Assembly: GCA_040877415.1 (NCBI GenBank) | Contig: JBBDNV010000109.1 | Span: 1-20,453, forward strand | Length of the DNA: 20,453 bases | Direction of reading: 5' to 3' | Source of the DNA: JBBDNV01 sp040877415 | GTDB lineage: Bacteria > Planctomycetota > Planctomycetia > Pirellulales > PALSA-1355 | Part shown: in pieces, positions 1 to 7,037 of the stretch | Position numbering within the stretch: position 1 is the stretch's first letter | How the letters are laid out: every line of letters begins with the position of its first letter | Translations under genes and position numbers: made by a program | Notes under the pieces: generated by a model | Seen by the model: the letters and a program-made list of their open reading frames with translations, nothing else | What the model was told of the DNA's origin: nothing | Database searches by the model: none

Positions 1-1
1 G

Positions 2-1495
2 CGCGGCGAAGTCTACATGACCAACTCCGACCTGGTGCGGCTCAACGAAAAACAACAAAAGCGCTCAGAGCCGCTCTACGCGAACACGCGCAACTGCTCG
101 GCGGGCAGCATCCGGCTTTTGGATCCGCGGTTGTGCGCCGATCGCCGGCTGCGGCTGTTTTGCCACGGCGTCGGCTTCGCCCTGGGATTGAAAGCCAAAA
201 ACCACATGGACTTTTTGGCCGAGCTGCGCCGCTTCGGCCTGCCGGCCACGCCGCACGTCCAATGTTTCGACGATTTCGACGCGGCCGTGGCCCATTGTGA
301 AGGGCGGATCGAATCGCTGCACGAACTGGATTTCGAGGTCGACGGCCTGGTGCTCAAGGTGAACGACTTCGCCCAGCGCGAGCGGCTGGGCACGACGAGC
401 AAGAGTCCGCGCTGGCTGATCGCCTTCAAATTCGAAAAGTACGAGGCCAAGACCCGCCTGCTCGACATTCGCGTGCAAGTCGGCAAGACCGGCGCGATCA
501 CGCCGGTGGCCGACCTCGAGCCGGTCGAGCTGGCCGGAACCATCGTCAAGCGCGCCAGCCTGCACAACGCCGATGAAATCGAGCGCAAGGACGTGCGCAT
601 CGGCGACGCGGTGATCGTCGAGAAGGCCGGCAAGATCATCCCGCACGTCGTGCGCGTGGAAAAGGCCGAGCGGCAGGGCCATCCGCGGAAGTTCGTCTTT
701 CCCACGCGCTGCCCCGAATGCGGAACCCCGCTCGTGAAGGACGCCGGGGGGGTCTACATTCGCTGCCCCAACCTCTACTGCCGGGCGCAGGTGAAGGAAC
801 GCGTGCGCTACTTCGCCAGCCGCAACGCCCTGGATATCGAAGGGCTCGGCGACAAGCTCGTCGATCAACTCGTCGAAACCGGCGCCGTCGAAAATTACGG
901 CGACTTGTACCGGCTCGATGTCGATACGCTCGTGAACCTCGAGCGGATGGGCCAAAAATCGTCGGAGAATCTATTGCAAGGCATCGCAGCCAGCAAATCG
1001 CGCGGGCTCGCGCGGCTGCTCAACGCGCTGTCGATCCGGCACGTCGGGTCGCGCGTGGCCGCGGTGCTCGCCGACCATTTTCATGCGATGGACAAACTGC
1101 GGCAAGCCACGGTCGAGGAGCTGTCGGCCATCAACGAGATCGGCCCCGTGATCGCCGACAGCGTCTACGGTTTCTTGCACAGCCGCTTCGGCCGCGACAC
1201 GATCGACGACCTTGCGCAACTGGGCCTCTCGATGACCGCTCGGGGCCCTGCGAAGCGGCGGGCCGAAGCAATCGCCGGCAAAACGTTCGTCGTCACCGGC
1301 TCCCTCGCAAAGTACAGCCGCGAAGCGATCGAGGAGCTGATCGCCGGGCTCGGCGGCCGGGCCGTTTCGAGCGTGTCGAAAAATACCGATTACGTCGTGG
1401 CCGGTGAAAAGCCCGGAAGCAAGCTCGACAAGGCCCGGGCGCTGGGCATCACCGTGCTCTCGGAAGAACAGTTTGAACAACTTCTCAAGAAATGA
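2..1495 (+). CDS. ligA: NAD+-dependent DNA ligase LigA (5'-truncated by window edge)
   Basis: LigA seals nicks in duplex DNA using NAD+ during replication and repair. The reading frame is open from position 2 and begins inside the conserved adenylation-domain motif RGEVYM, so the ATG at 17 is an internal Met and the true start, with the KxDG active-site lysine, lies upstream. Numbering from that Met, the following are visible: rest of the adenylation domain (ANTRNCSAG at 22-30; nucleotide-binding EVDGLVLKVND at 107-117; KFEKY at 138-142), OB fold with KTGAITPVADLEPV and ASLHN (about 157-215), a Cys4 zinc finger (C232, C235, C250, C255), helix-hairpin-helix repeats (about 265-400), and a C-terminal BRCT domain (about 415-492). 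The domain order and C-terminal length are those of a complete bacterial LigA. The stop overlaps an upstream in-frame ATG of the next gene (ATGA), so the two genes may be co-transcribed. Confidence 0.97.
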   Translation, partial: RGEVYMTNSDLVRLNEKQQKRSEPLYANTRNCSAGSIRLLDPRLCADRRLRLFCHGVGFALGLKAKNHMDFLAELRRFGLPATPHVQCFDDFDAAVAHCEGRIESLHELDFEVDGLVLKVNDFAQRERLGTTSKSPRWLIAFKFEKYEAKTRLLDIRVQVGKTGAITPVADLEPVELAGTIVKRASLHNADEIERKDVRIGDAVIVEKAGKIIPHVVRVEKAERQGHPRKFVFPTRCPECGTPLVKDAGGVYIRCPNLYCRAQVKERVRYFASRNALDIEGLGDKLVDQLVETGAVENYGDLYRLDVDTLVNLERMGQKSSENLLQGIAASKSRGLARLLNALSIRHVGSRVAAVLADHFHAMDKLRQATVEELSAINEIGPVIADSVYGFLHSRFGRDTIDDLAQLGLSMTARGPAKRRAEAIAGKTFVVTGSLAKYSREAIEELIAGLGGRAVSSVSKNTDYVVAGEKPGSKLDKARALGITVLSEEQFEQLLKK

Positions 1496-1539
1496 GATCA
1501 TGGTCGGATAGTGGTCGGTCAGGCCCGAGATTTCCGTCG

Positions 1540-2688
1540 ATGAGCAATGTGCCGTACACCGAGGGGTTCTTCCAATTCCATGATCAGGGTGCGCGCACCA
1601 GTGCCGCCGCGACCGTTCCCCTGGTGCTCCAGTTCGTCGCGCCAACGAGCGTGGTCGACGTCGGCTGCGGCACGGGCACCTGGCTGGCCCAATTCAAAGC
1701 CGCCGGCATTTCCGATTACCTGGGCATCGACGGCGACTACGTCGAACGCCGCCTGCTGGCGATCGAGCCCGATCGATTTCTGGGCCGCGACCTGGCGCAG
1801 CCGCTGGAGGTCGGCCGGCGCTTCGACCTGGCCCTGTGCCTGGAAGTGGCCGAGCACGTTCCCCCGGCGAGCGCCGGCACGCTCATCGGTTCGCTCGCGC
1901 GGCTGGCCCCGCTCGTCTTGTTTTCCGCGGCGATCCCCCACCAGCAAGGCGACGGGCACGTGAATGAACAGTGGCCCGACTATTGGCGCGATCAGTTTGC
2001 CGCTTACGGTTACGTCGCCGTCGACGTCCTGCGCGACCGGTTGTGGCAGAACAAGGACGTCGAGCCGTGGTACCGGCAGAATCTGCTGTTTTTCGTCGAG
2101 CGGGCCCGGCTGGCCGACTACCCGCTTTTGCGCGCCGAGTTCGAGCGCGTCGGCGATCCCCCCTGTTTGTCCCGCGTGCACCCGGATCACTATACGATAC
2201 TTTTTGACGCGTTCAGCAAGCGGCTCTCCGAAACGGAGCGTCTGTGGATCAAGGCTGCTTTGAAGCTGCGGGGAATCAACCTTTTGGTTTTTCCCGACTG
2301 GAGGCAGCCGGAAGGGGTCGTTCTCGGCGAGCTGCGCGCTCTGCTGGCCGCGGCGTCTGCTCATCCGGAGCACGGGCGACTGTGTATCGTCATCGACCTC
2401 GGCCCCGATGAGAGGTCGCTGGGCACTCGATTGACCAGCCAGGCTTTTCGCGAGGTGCTCGCACCCAACGGAATCCTGTTGCCGGCGGCTCCCAGCGTCA
2501 GTTGCGTGGGCGGACCGCGCTTCAAGGCGCTCGAGTGGGAAGTGCTCTTGGCCGTCGCGCAAGGACGCGTTATTCTCCCCGCCGAAGACTCCCGCGCCGT
2601 TGCCACCGTCAAGGCCGGCCGCTTGCCGGCGATCACGCTTGCGGCCCTAGAGCAGAGGCAACCCCTTAATTTCCAACCACTTGCATGA
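1540..2688 (+). CDS. Class I SAM-dependent methyltransferase with unknown C-terminal module
   Basis: The N-terminal half (about residues 1-190 of 382) is a Rossmann-fold SAM methyltransferase: motif I DVGCGTG at 40-46, an acidic motif II in LGIDGDYV (61-68), and motif IV FDLALCLEVAEHVP (95-108). HVNEQWPDYW (140-149) is typical of methyltransferases found among glycan and polyketide genes, so the substrate may be a sugar or small molecule; it cannot be read from sequence. Residues about 245-370 form a second module (INLLVFPDW ... LCIVIDLG ... LEWEVLLAV ... GRLPAITL). It resembles tails I recall on cyanobacterial and planctomycete glycosyltransferase or methyltransferase proteins, but I cannot name it. 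I chose ATG 1540 because the recognisable homology begins at MSNVPYTEGFFQF; the ATG at 1492, overlapping the ligA stop, would add 16 unconvincing residues. Confidence 0.85.
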   Translation: MSNVPYTEGFFQFHDQGARTSAAATVPLVLQFVAPTSVVDVGCGTGTWLAQFKAAGISDYLGIDGDYVERRLLAIEPDRFLGRDLAQPLEVGRRFDLALCLEVAEHVPPASAGTLIGSLARLAPLVLFSAAIPHQQGDGHVNEQWPDYWRDQFAAYGYVAVDVLRDRLWQNKDVEPWYRQNLLFFVERARLADYPLLRAEFERVGDPPCLSRVHPDHYTILFDAFSKRLSETERLWIKAALKLRGINLLVFPDWRQPEGVVLGELRALLAAASAHPEHGRLCIVIDLGPDERSLGTRLTSQAFREVLAPNGILLPAAPSVSCVGGPRFKALEWEVLLAVAQGRVILPAEDSRAVATVKAGRLPAITLAALEQRQPLNFQPLA

Positions 2689-2753
2689 TTGGTGCTGGCC
2701 GTCACCGAGAATTCGTTGGAACCATTTGGGGCAGCATTCCGTATCGTTTTAAT

Positions 2754-3152
2754 ATGAACGCTCCCGGCACCGTGCTGGTCTGGATTTGCGCTTGCATAGT
2801 GGCATTGCCGCTATCGCCCTGCGCGTTTTTCACGGGCGCCCATTGCCGGCGCGAGCAAGCGGCCAAAGCCGACCTTGCGCCGGCCCCGGCCCGCTCCTGT
2901 TGTGCCGGCCACAACGAGCCGGCTCGCCCGCCTTCGCAACCGCACAGGAAGCAACCGTGCCCGAGCGACTGCTGCCGCACGAGCCCCATTGCTCCGACGA
3001 GCGAAAAGCTGGTTCTGGCGTCGCAGCCGGTCGCGCTGTTCGCGGTGCCGCCGCAATTCGGCGACTCAACCGTCGGCGGCATCGCTCCTTCGGCGATTGC
3101 GGCCCCGCAGCCGCTGTCGCTGCACATCCTCCATTGCCAGTGGCGTTGTTAA
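2754..3152 (+). CDS. Small Cys-rich exported protein, unknown function
   Basis: This is a predicted protein of 132 residues that I cannot assign to a named family. It starts with a short hydrophobic segment containing Cys (VLVWICACIVALPLSPCAFF), which could be a signal peptide or lipoprotein-like export signal. A Pro/Ala-rich middle follows with further cysteines (RSCCAGH, CPSDCCR), and it ends in LHILHCQWRC. Spaced Cys/His residues suggest metal or thiol chemistry outside the cytoplasm. From memory, planctomycetes often carry proteins of this build near heavy-metal efflux genes, but no efflux gene lies in this window. An ATG at 2685 overlapping the methyltransferase stop would add 23 residues before the hydrophobic segment; I prefer 2754 because the export signal then sits at the N-terminus. 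No clear Shine-Dalgarno sequence precedes it. The next gene, 115 bp downstream, is also Cys-rich. Confidence 0.65.
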   Translation: MNAPGTVLVWICACIVALPLSPCAFFTGAHCRREQAAKADLAPAPARSCCAGHNEPARPPSQPHRKQPCPSDCCRTSPIAPTSEKLVLASQPVALFAVPPQFGDSTVGGIAPSAIAAPQPLSLHILHCQWRC

Positions 3153-3255
3153 TCGCGCTGCGCGCGCATAACGTGGTTTCTCTGTTGAGCCACGCTCGCA
3201 CGCGCGCTAGTGGCAACGTCGCGAGTGTTTCTTTTCCTATGAACCTGGTACTTCT

Positions 3256-3260
3256 GGAGG
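3256..3260 (+). promoter_or_regulatory. Strong Shine-Dalgarno sequence for the CC-dyad protein
   Basis: GGAGG stands 7 nt before the ATG at 3268. It is one of the few textbook ribosome binding sites in this window and fixes the start of the CC-dyad protein. It suggests efficient translation of that gene. Confidence 0.75.
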
Positions 3261-3267
3261 TTATTCC

Positions 3268-3729
3268 ATGTTTTCGAAATTGCACGTGGCTCTTGCCGCC
3301 GGATTGCTGGCCGTTGGGGCCGTTGTTGTGGCGACGGTTTGGGCCAAAGCACCTACGGCCACGAAGAACTGTTGTGACTTGAAGACGGCTTGTTGCAACG
3401 ACGGCGGCAGCGCCTGTTGCGCGGCGCCCGACAAGCTCGGCTGCTGCGAAAAGGGCCTGGCCTGTTGCAAGAACAACCAGGCTTGCTGCGCGAGCGCTCA
3501 ACCTTGCTGCGACCAGGGCAAAACCTGTTGCGAGGAAGGCCAAGCCTGCTGCGGTGCCAAGAGCACGAAGCTCACCGCGGCCGTCGGCGACTGTTGCGAT
3601 GCCAAACAGGCTTGCTGCGCCAGCGGCCAGGCTTGTTGCAAAAGCGGGGCCGCCACCAAGGTGGCGACCGCCGCTTGCTGCTCCGTCAAGGCGGACAGCG
3701 GCAAAGCAGTCGCGAGCGACGGCAAGTAA
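3268..3729 (+). CDS. Exported Cys-Cys heptad-repeat protein
   Basis: This 153-residue protein has an N-terminal hydrophobic export segment (about residues 5-26, LHVALAAGLLAVGAVVVATVWA) followed by a low-complexity domain with 26 cysteines, all arranged as 13 adjacent Cys-Cys pairs. Pairs begin at residues 35, 42, 50, 59, 66, 73, 80, 87, 94, 109, 116, 123 and 137. Six in a row (59-94) are exactly 7 apart, and 123 to 137 is two heptads. The working consensus is CCxxGQA, with Lys, Asp, Glu and Gln between pairs. The mature domain has no His, Met or Tyr and its only aromatic residue is in the export segment, so it is unlike a normal folded enzyme. The likely roles are metal (Cu, Zn, Cd) binding as a metallothionein-like protein, or a disulfide-ladder structure. 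I do not recognise a named family. The start is fixed by GGAGG 7 nt upstream, and the gene follows another Cys-rich exported protein. Confidence 0.8.
   Translation: MFSKLHVALAAGLLAVGAVVVATVWAKAPTATKNCCDLKTACCNDGGSACCAAPDKLGCCEKGLACCKNNQACCASAQPCCDQGKTCCEEGQACCGAKSTKLTAAVGDCCDAKQACCASGQACCKSGAATKVATAACCSVKADSGKAVASDGK
3370..3681 (+). repeat. 21-bp coding repeats specifying Cys-Cys heptads
   Basis: The Cys-Cys codon pairs recur with a 21-bp period, strictly so from 3442 to 3552 (six consecutive units) and again at 3592-3639. The unit is degenerate between the cysteines. The second Cys of each pair is TGC in 12 of 13 cases, while the first alternates TGT and TGC. The array looks like a product of tandem duplication followed by divergence, and is inside a coding region. 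Confidence 0.8.
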
Positions 3730-3773
3730 GGGGCCGCACACGGTGTGACGTTCTGAATGCGTAACAGCGCATC

Positions 3774-3806
3774 GGGCACGCGGTCGCGGGAGCGCACCGC
3801 GTGCCC
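3774..3806. terminator. Hairpin between convergent genes, candidate terminator
   Basis: A perfect 11-bp inverted repeat (GGGCACGCGGT at 3774-3784, ACCGCGTGCCC at 3796-3806) with an 11-nt GC-rich loop lies between the stop of the CC-dyad protein (3729) and the stop of the SDR on the other strand (3814). On the plus strand it is followed by ATTCTCTTT, a weak T-rich tract. It could end both transcripts; on the minus strand there is no T-tract. Confidence 0.6.
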
Positions 3807-3813
3807 ATTCTCT

Positions 3814-4587
3814 TTACATGGCCGTCGCCCCGCCGTCGATCACGAACACCTGCCCGGTGACGAAGGAAGCCTCGTCGCTGGCCAGATACAGCGCGGCGAA
3901 ACCGATTTCATCCGTCCGGCCGACGCGGGGCACCGGCTGCGTGGCTTCCAGCCGCTTGAGGTGCGCTTCGTTTTTCCAGAAGAACTCGCTAAAGTCGGTC
4001 TGGATGAGCCCCGGCGCGATGGCGTTGACGCGCACCCCTTTGGGCCCGAATTCGACCGCCCAGGTGCGGGTCATCATGATCAGGCCGGCCTTGGTGAAGC
4101 TGTACAATAGTCCGCCCGGCTGCGGGCGCAGTCCGGCGATCGAGGCGATGTTGATGATCGAGCCCTTTTTCTTTTCGATCATCCTGGGCACGGTCAGTCG
4201 CACCAGGCGCAGCGCCGCCTTGACGTTGACCTCGACCATCTTGTCGAGCATCTCGTCGGTCACGTCCAAGGCCGGCCCCTGGCCGATGTTTGTGGCGCTG
4301 TTGTTGACCAGGATGTCGATGGTGCCGAGCTCTTTTTCGACCGTGGCCACCAGGTTTTCCAGTTGATCCTTGCGGCCGACGTGGCATTCGACCGGCAGGA
4401 TCTTGCCCGGCAGTTTTGCGAATTCGTCGACGGAGGCCCGCAGGTTTTCCATTTTTCGGCTGGCGATGGCCACATTGGCCCCGGCGGCGGCCAACCGCTC
4501 GGTAATCGCCTTGCCGATGCCGCGTCCGCCGCCGGTGACCAGCGCCACTTGTCCTTCGAGACTGATCGTGTTGCTCATGGTTTGCAT
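3814..4587 (-). CDS. SDR-family NAD(P)-dependent oxidoreductase (distal gene of the acyl-CoA cluster)
   Basis: This is a classical short-chain dehydrogenase/reductase of 257 residues, the usual family length. Visible motifs are the cofactor-binding TGGGRGIG (18-25), NNSA (95-98), the active-site tetrad N121, S149, Y162 and K166 (YSFTK), and a C-terminal VTGQVFVIDGGATAM typical of FabG-like and 3-hydroxyacyl/ketone reductases. The substrate is not readable; in this cluster it probably oxidises or reduces a hydroxy/keto group on an acyl-CoA intermediate. It is the last gene of the minus-strand run, 51 bp after the thioesterase. Two start codons are 9 bp apart (ATG 4587 and ATG 4578, MSNTISLEGQ); the second is equally plausible. 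Confidence 0.92.
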   Translation of the reverse strand: MQTMSNTISLEGQVALVTGGGRGIGKAITERLAAAGANVAIASRKMENLRASVDEFAKLPGKILPVECHVGRKDQLENLVATVEKELGTIDILVNNSATNIGQGPALDVTDEMLDKMVEVNVKAALRLVRLTVPRMIEKKKGSIINIASIAGLRPQPGGLLYSFTKAGLIMMTRTWAVEFGPKGVRVNAIAPGLIQTDFSEFFWKNEAHLKRLEATQPVPRVGRTDEIGFAALYLASDEASFVTGQVFVIDGGATAM

Positions 4588-4638
4588 CCGCTTAGGGTTG
4601 TTGGGTGATATTGGCTGAACGAACGGTGTGCGCGGTGC

Positions 4639-5097
4639 CTAAGCGCCCTTTTCAAACTCCTCGATTCGCCGGCGAATCGACTCGGGCAGCGGGGCTTTTT
4701 GGTTGCTGCGGTAATCGTACGAGACGAGCCGCTGCTGGCCTTCGGCGGCCACTTTTTTCAGCTTGTGGCTGACCACCACCGATTGCATCGTGAACTGATC
4801 GTCTCTTACTTCGATGATCCGGGTTCCGATCGAGACGGTGTCGGGATAACTCAAGGGAACGCGAAAGCGGCAATCGGCCCAGGCCAGAATCGGCCCGATG
4901 CCGGCCTCCTGCTGCTCTCTCGAAAACCCCAGCTCGTGGAAATACCATAGCCGGCCGTGCTCGATGTAGCGAAAGTACACGGTGTTGTTGACGTGCCGAT
5001 TGGCGTCCATATCGCCCCAGGCCACCATCGTCGTCACGACGATCCGGTATCCTTTGAGCAACTCCGCCACCGCCGGATCGAGTTCGCTGCGTTCCAC
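4639..5097 (-). CDS. Hotdog-fold acyl-CoA thioesterase (4HBT/YbgC type)
   Basis: The protein contains the 4-hydroxybenzoyl-CoA/acyl-CoA thioesterase signature VAWGDMDANRHVNNTVYF, whose Asp after GDM is the expected catalytic residue, followed by the hotdog strand pattern (CRFRVPLSYPDTVSIGTRI). It should hydrolyse acyl-CoA to free acid and CoA in the cytoplasm. I chose GTG 5097 because GGGAGA lies about 9 nt upstream and the product starts near the family's usual N-terminus (ERSELDPAVAELLKGY). The longer reading from TTG 5151 overlaps the kinase gene by 20 bp and adds an Arg-rich stretch that looks non-genic. No in-frame ATG precedes the hotdog domain. It lies between the kinase and the second SDR and may recycle CoA or clear dead-end thioesters in the pathway. 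Confidence 0.88.
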   Translation of the reverse strand: MERSELDPAVAELLKGYRIVVTTMVAWGDMDANRHVNNTVYFRYIEHGRLWYFHELGFSREQQEAGIGPILAWADCRFRVPLSYPDTVSIGTRIIEVRDDQFTMQSVVVSHKLKKVAAEGQQRLVSYDYRSNQKAPLPESIRRRIEEFEKGA

Positions 5098-5131
5098 GGA
5101 AAAAAATCTCCCATCGCCCCGGCGACGACGC

Positions 5132-6199
5132 TTAAAAAGTCCCCTCGCCAATCGTCCGCCGGGCTTCCTGCGCCAGCGCCGCCACCTGCTTGTTGAACCC
5201 GGCGAAACGCTCGTCCTTGGTAAAGCCCTGCACGTAGCGGTAGTAAATCTGCTGGATGATTACGGCCACCTTGTACAGCCCGAAGGCGTAATAAAACATA
5301 ACCTGCGACGTGTCGTAGCCCGATTTCTCGCCGTAATACTCGGTCAGCTCGCGGCGCGTCATGCTGCCGGGGAGTTGTGTGGGGCCGAAGGCGTGCACTT
5401 GCAGCGGCGGCGGATCGCGAGCTTCCACCCAATAGGCCAGCACGGTCCCAAAATCCAGCATCGGGTCGCCCAGCGTACACATCTCCCAATCCAAGACGGC
5501 CACGATTTTTGTCAGATCGTTGGGGTCGAGCATCAGGTTGTCGAACTTGTAGTCGTTGTGCACAAGCGACGAGGCCGATTGCGGCGGAATGCGCGCGGGA
5601 AACCATTCCATCAGGAATTCCATATCCGGCCAATCCTCGGTGCGGCAGGCCAGATATCGCTTGTTCCAGCCCTCGACCTGCCGCTCGGTAAAACCAAGCG
5701 GCTTGCCCAAATCGCCCAGGCCGGCGGCTTCGTAGTCGATGTGATGAAACTCAACCAGGTTGTCGATGAACGCGCGATTGAGCTTCGCCAGCGTCGGCGG
5801 ATCGAGCACCAGACCCTCGGGCAGTTGCCGGCGCAACACGACGCCGTACCTTCGCTCCATGCAGTAAAACGGCGCGCCGAGCACCGCTTCGTCCTCGCAA
5901 TAGAGCACCGGCCGGGGCGCGGGCCGGTAGACCGCGTGCAATTTCGACAGCACGCGATACTCCCGCCCCATGTCGTGCGCGCTTTTGACGCGGTTGCCGA
6001 ACGGCGGCCGGCGGAGCACCCATTCCATTTCGCCCATGCGCACCAGGTACGTCAGGTTCGAAGCTCCGCCCGGAAACTGCTCGACCGCCAGTGGTCCGCG
6101 CGCGCCCGGCAGGTGCTCGAGCAAATACGCCTCGAGCGCACAGACGTTGAGCTCTTCGCCCGGCCGCACCGGCCTGGTGGTATCGATCAGGCTGCTCAT
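5132..6199 (-). CDS. APH-family phosphotransferase, ACAD10/11 kinase-domain-like (LvaA-like)
   Basis: This 355-residue protein has an aminoglycoside-phosphotransferase (APH) kinase fold: a Gly-rich segment FPGGASNLTYLVR (42-54), WVLRRPP carrying the ATP-binding basic residue, the catalytic loop HNDYKFDN (214-221, D216 as base) and the metal-binding LDWE (D237). Those features and a C-terminus rich in Tyr and Phe match the kinase domain that is fused to the dehydrogenase in animal ACAD10/ACAD11, and the stand-alone bacterial LvaA, which phosphorylates 4-hydroxyvaleryl-CoA. Drug resistance is unlikely because of its neighbours. I infer that it phosphorylates the hydroxyl of a 4-hydroxyacyl-CoA. 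Homology begins at MSSLIDTTRPVRPGEEL, so I used ATG 6199; another in-frame ATG is at 6238. It lies 118 bp after the histidine-phosphatase gene. Confidence 0.9.
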   Translation of the reverse strand: MSSLIDTTRPVRPGEELNVCALEAYLLEHLPGARGPLAVEQFPGGASNLTYLVRMGEMEWVLRRPPFGNRVKSAHDMGREYRVLSKLHAVYRPAPRPVLYCEDEAVLGAPFYCMERRYGVVLRRQLPEGLVLDPPTLAKLNRAFIDNLVEFHHIDYEAAGLGDLGKPLGFTERQVEGWNKRYLACRTEDWPDMEFLMEWFPARIPPQSASSLVHNDYKFDNLMLDPNDLTKIVAVLDWEMCTLGDPMLDFGTVLAYWVEARDPPPLQVHAFGPTQLPGSMTRRELTEYYGEKSGYDTSQVMFYYAFGLYKVAVIIQQIYYRYVQGFTKDERFAGFNKQVAALAQEARRTIGEGTF

Positions 6200-6317
6200 G
6201 GTCGGTTCTTTGTTTGATTCCGCCCGTGAAACCAGCATCCCTTATTACCACGACGACGCGACGAGCACAAATCACGCTTGCATATCCGCCGTCGGCCCCC
6301 TCATCGCTCATGCCCTT

Positions 6318-7037
6318 TTACCGATACGTCCACAGCGCCGGATCCTCCAGGTGCGGATAGGCGTTGAAACTTTCCAGCGTCAGCCGGTCGCGGCTGAAGA
6401 CGAACTCGGTGATCGAGCAATTGCGCAACCGCCAGCCCAGATCGAGCGCGGTCAGATCGGCGCAGCCCAGCGCCGCCCGCAGGCAACCGGTGATCGCGCC
6501 GACGGAGCTGAAGGCCGCCACGCTTCGTCCGCGCGCCTGTCCGTCGACGATCCGCTTCAAGCCGTCCTCGACGCGCCCCTTGAAAGCCTGCCAGGTTTCG
6601 ATTCCCGGCGCATCGACCTGGCCGGCCACCCACAGCTTCACCACTTCCTCGAACATCAATTGAAACGTGCGATGCTTGTCGCGGGGCAGCTCGGCCTTCT
6701 GATAGTCGGCGTGCAGCCGGCCGATGTTCGGATACCGCTCGGCAATCACTTTCATCGAAATCTTGATCAGCCGATCGACCTGATGTTCGTCGAGCTCGTC
6801 GACGAACTGCGGCTGGGGCCAGGGAAGCCCGGCCTTGGCAAACGCCTCGCCCACAAGCGCCGCGGTTTCGATCTGGCGCGCGCGGGGCCCGGTGTACACT
6901 TGGTCGAACCGCACGCCGCGCCGCACCCAATACTCTCCCAACCGCCGGGCCTGCTGTTCGCCCAGCGGCGAAAGCTGATCGTAATTTTCGGCAAAGAACG
7001 AAGCCTGGGCATGCCGCACCAGCGCCAGCGTGCTCAT
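6318..7037 (-). CDS. Histidine phosphatase (phosphoglycerate mutase-like) family protein lacking the second His
   Basis: This 239-residue protein starts with the RHG-type motif LVRHAQ (R8, H9, the phospho-accepting His) and has the following SPLGEQQARRLGEYW and GPRARQIETA segments of the histidine phosphatase superfamily. The place of the second catalytic His, normally in (S/T)HG, reads FSSVGAIT (176-183), so Ser178 replaces His. From memory, the cluster-linked members of this subfamily often have Ser here, so this may be a family trait rather than decay. It could dephosphorylate a phosphorylated acyl intermediate, bind one without catalysis, or act on another phosphoester. Its ATG overlaps the stop of the upstream SDR (ATGA), which suggests translational coupling. 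Confidence 0.88.
   Translation of the reverse strand: MSTLALVRHAQASFFAENYDQLSPLGEQQARRLGEYWVRRGVRFDQVYTGPRARQIETAALVGEAFAKAGLPWPQPQFVDELDEHQVDRLIKISMKVIAERYPNIGRLHADYQKAELPRDKHRTFQLMFEEVVKLWVAGQVDAPGIETWQAFKGRVEDGLKRIVDGQARGRSVAAFSSVGAITGCLRAALGCADLTALDLGWRLRNCSITEFVFSRDRLTLESFNAYPHLEDPALWTYR

Noticed and set aside
17..19. ATG as start of ligA
   Set aside because: The frame is open before it and encodes RGEVY directly upstream, a conserved internal ligase motif; the gene is cut by the window edge.
65..955. Long minus-strand open frame opposite ligA
   Set aside because: It is opposite a clearly conserved gene, its product has no recognisable motif, and long antisense frames are expected in GC-rich DNA.
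3370..3681. CRISPR-like array
   Set aside because: The 21-bp periodicity is inside a coding frame and reflects the Cys-Cys heptad; no conserved palindromic repeat with unique spacers is present.
5132..6199. Antibiotic-resistance kinase
   Set aside because: The APH fold alone suggests it, but sequence style and neighbours match the ACAD10/11-linked group rather than aminoglycoside kinases.
4982..6217. 411-residue plus-strand open frame opposite the kinase gene
   Set aside because: The product is rich in His, Arg and Gln without domains, and the opposite strand encodes an APH kinase with all its motifs.
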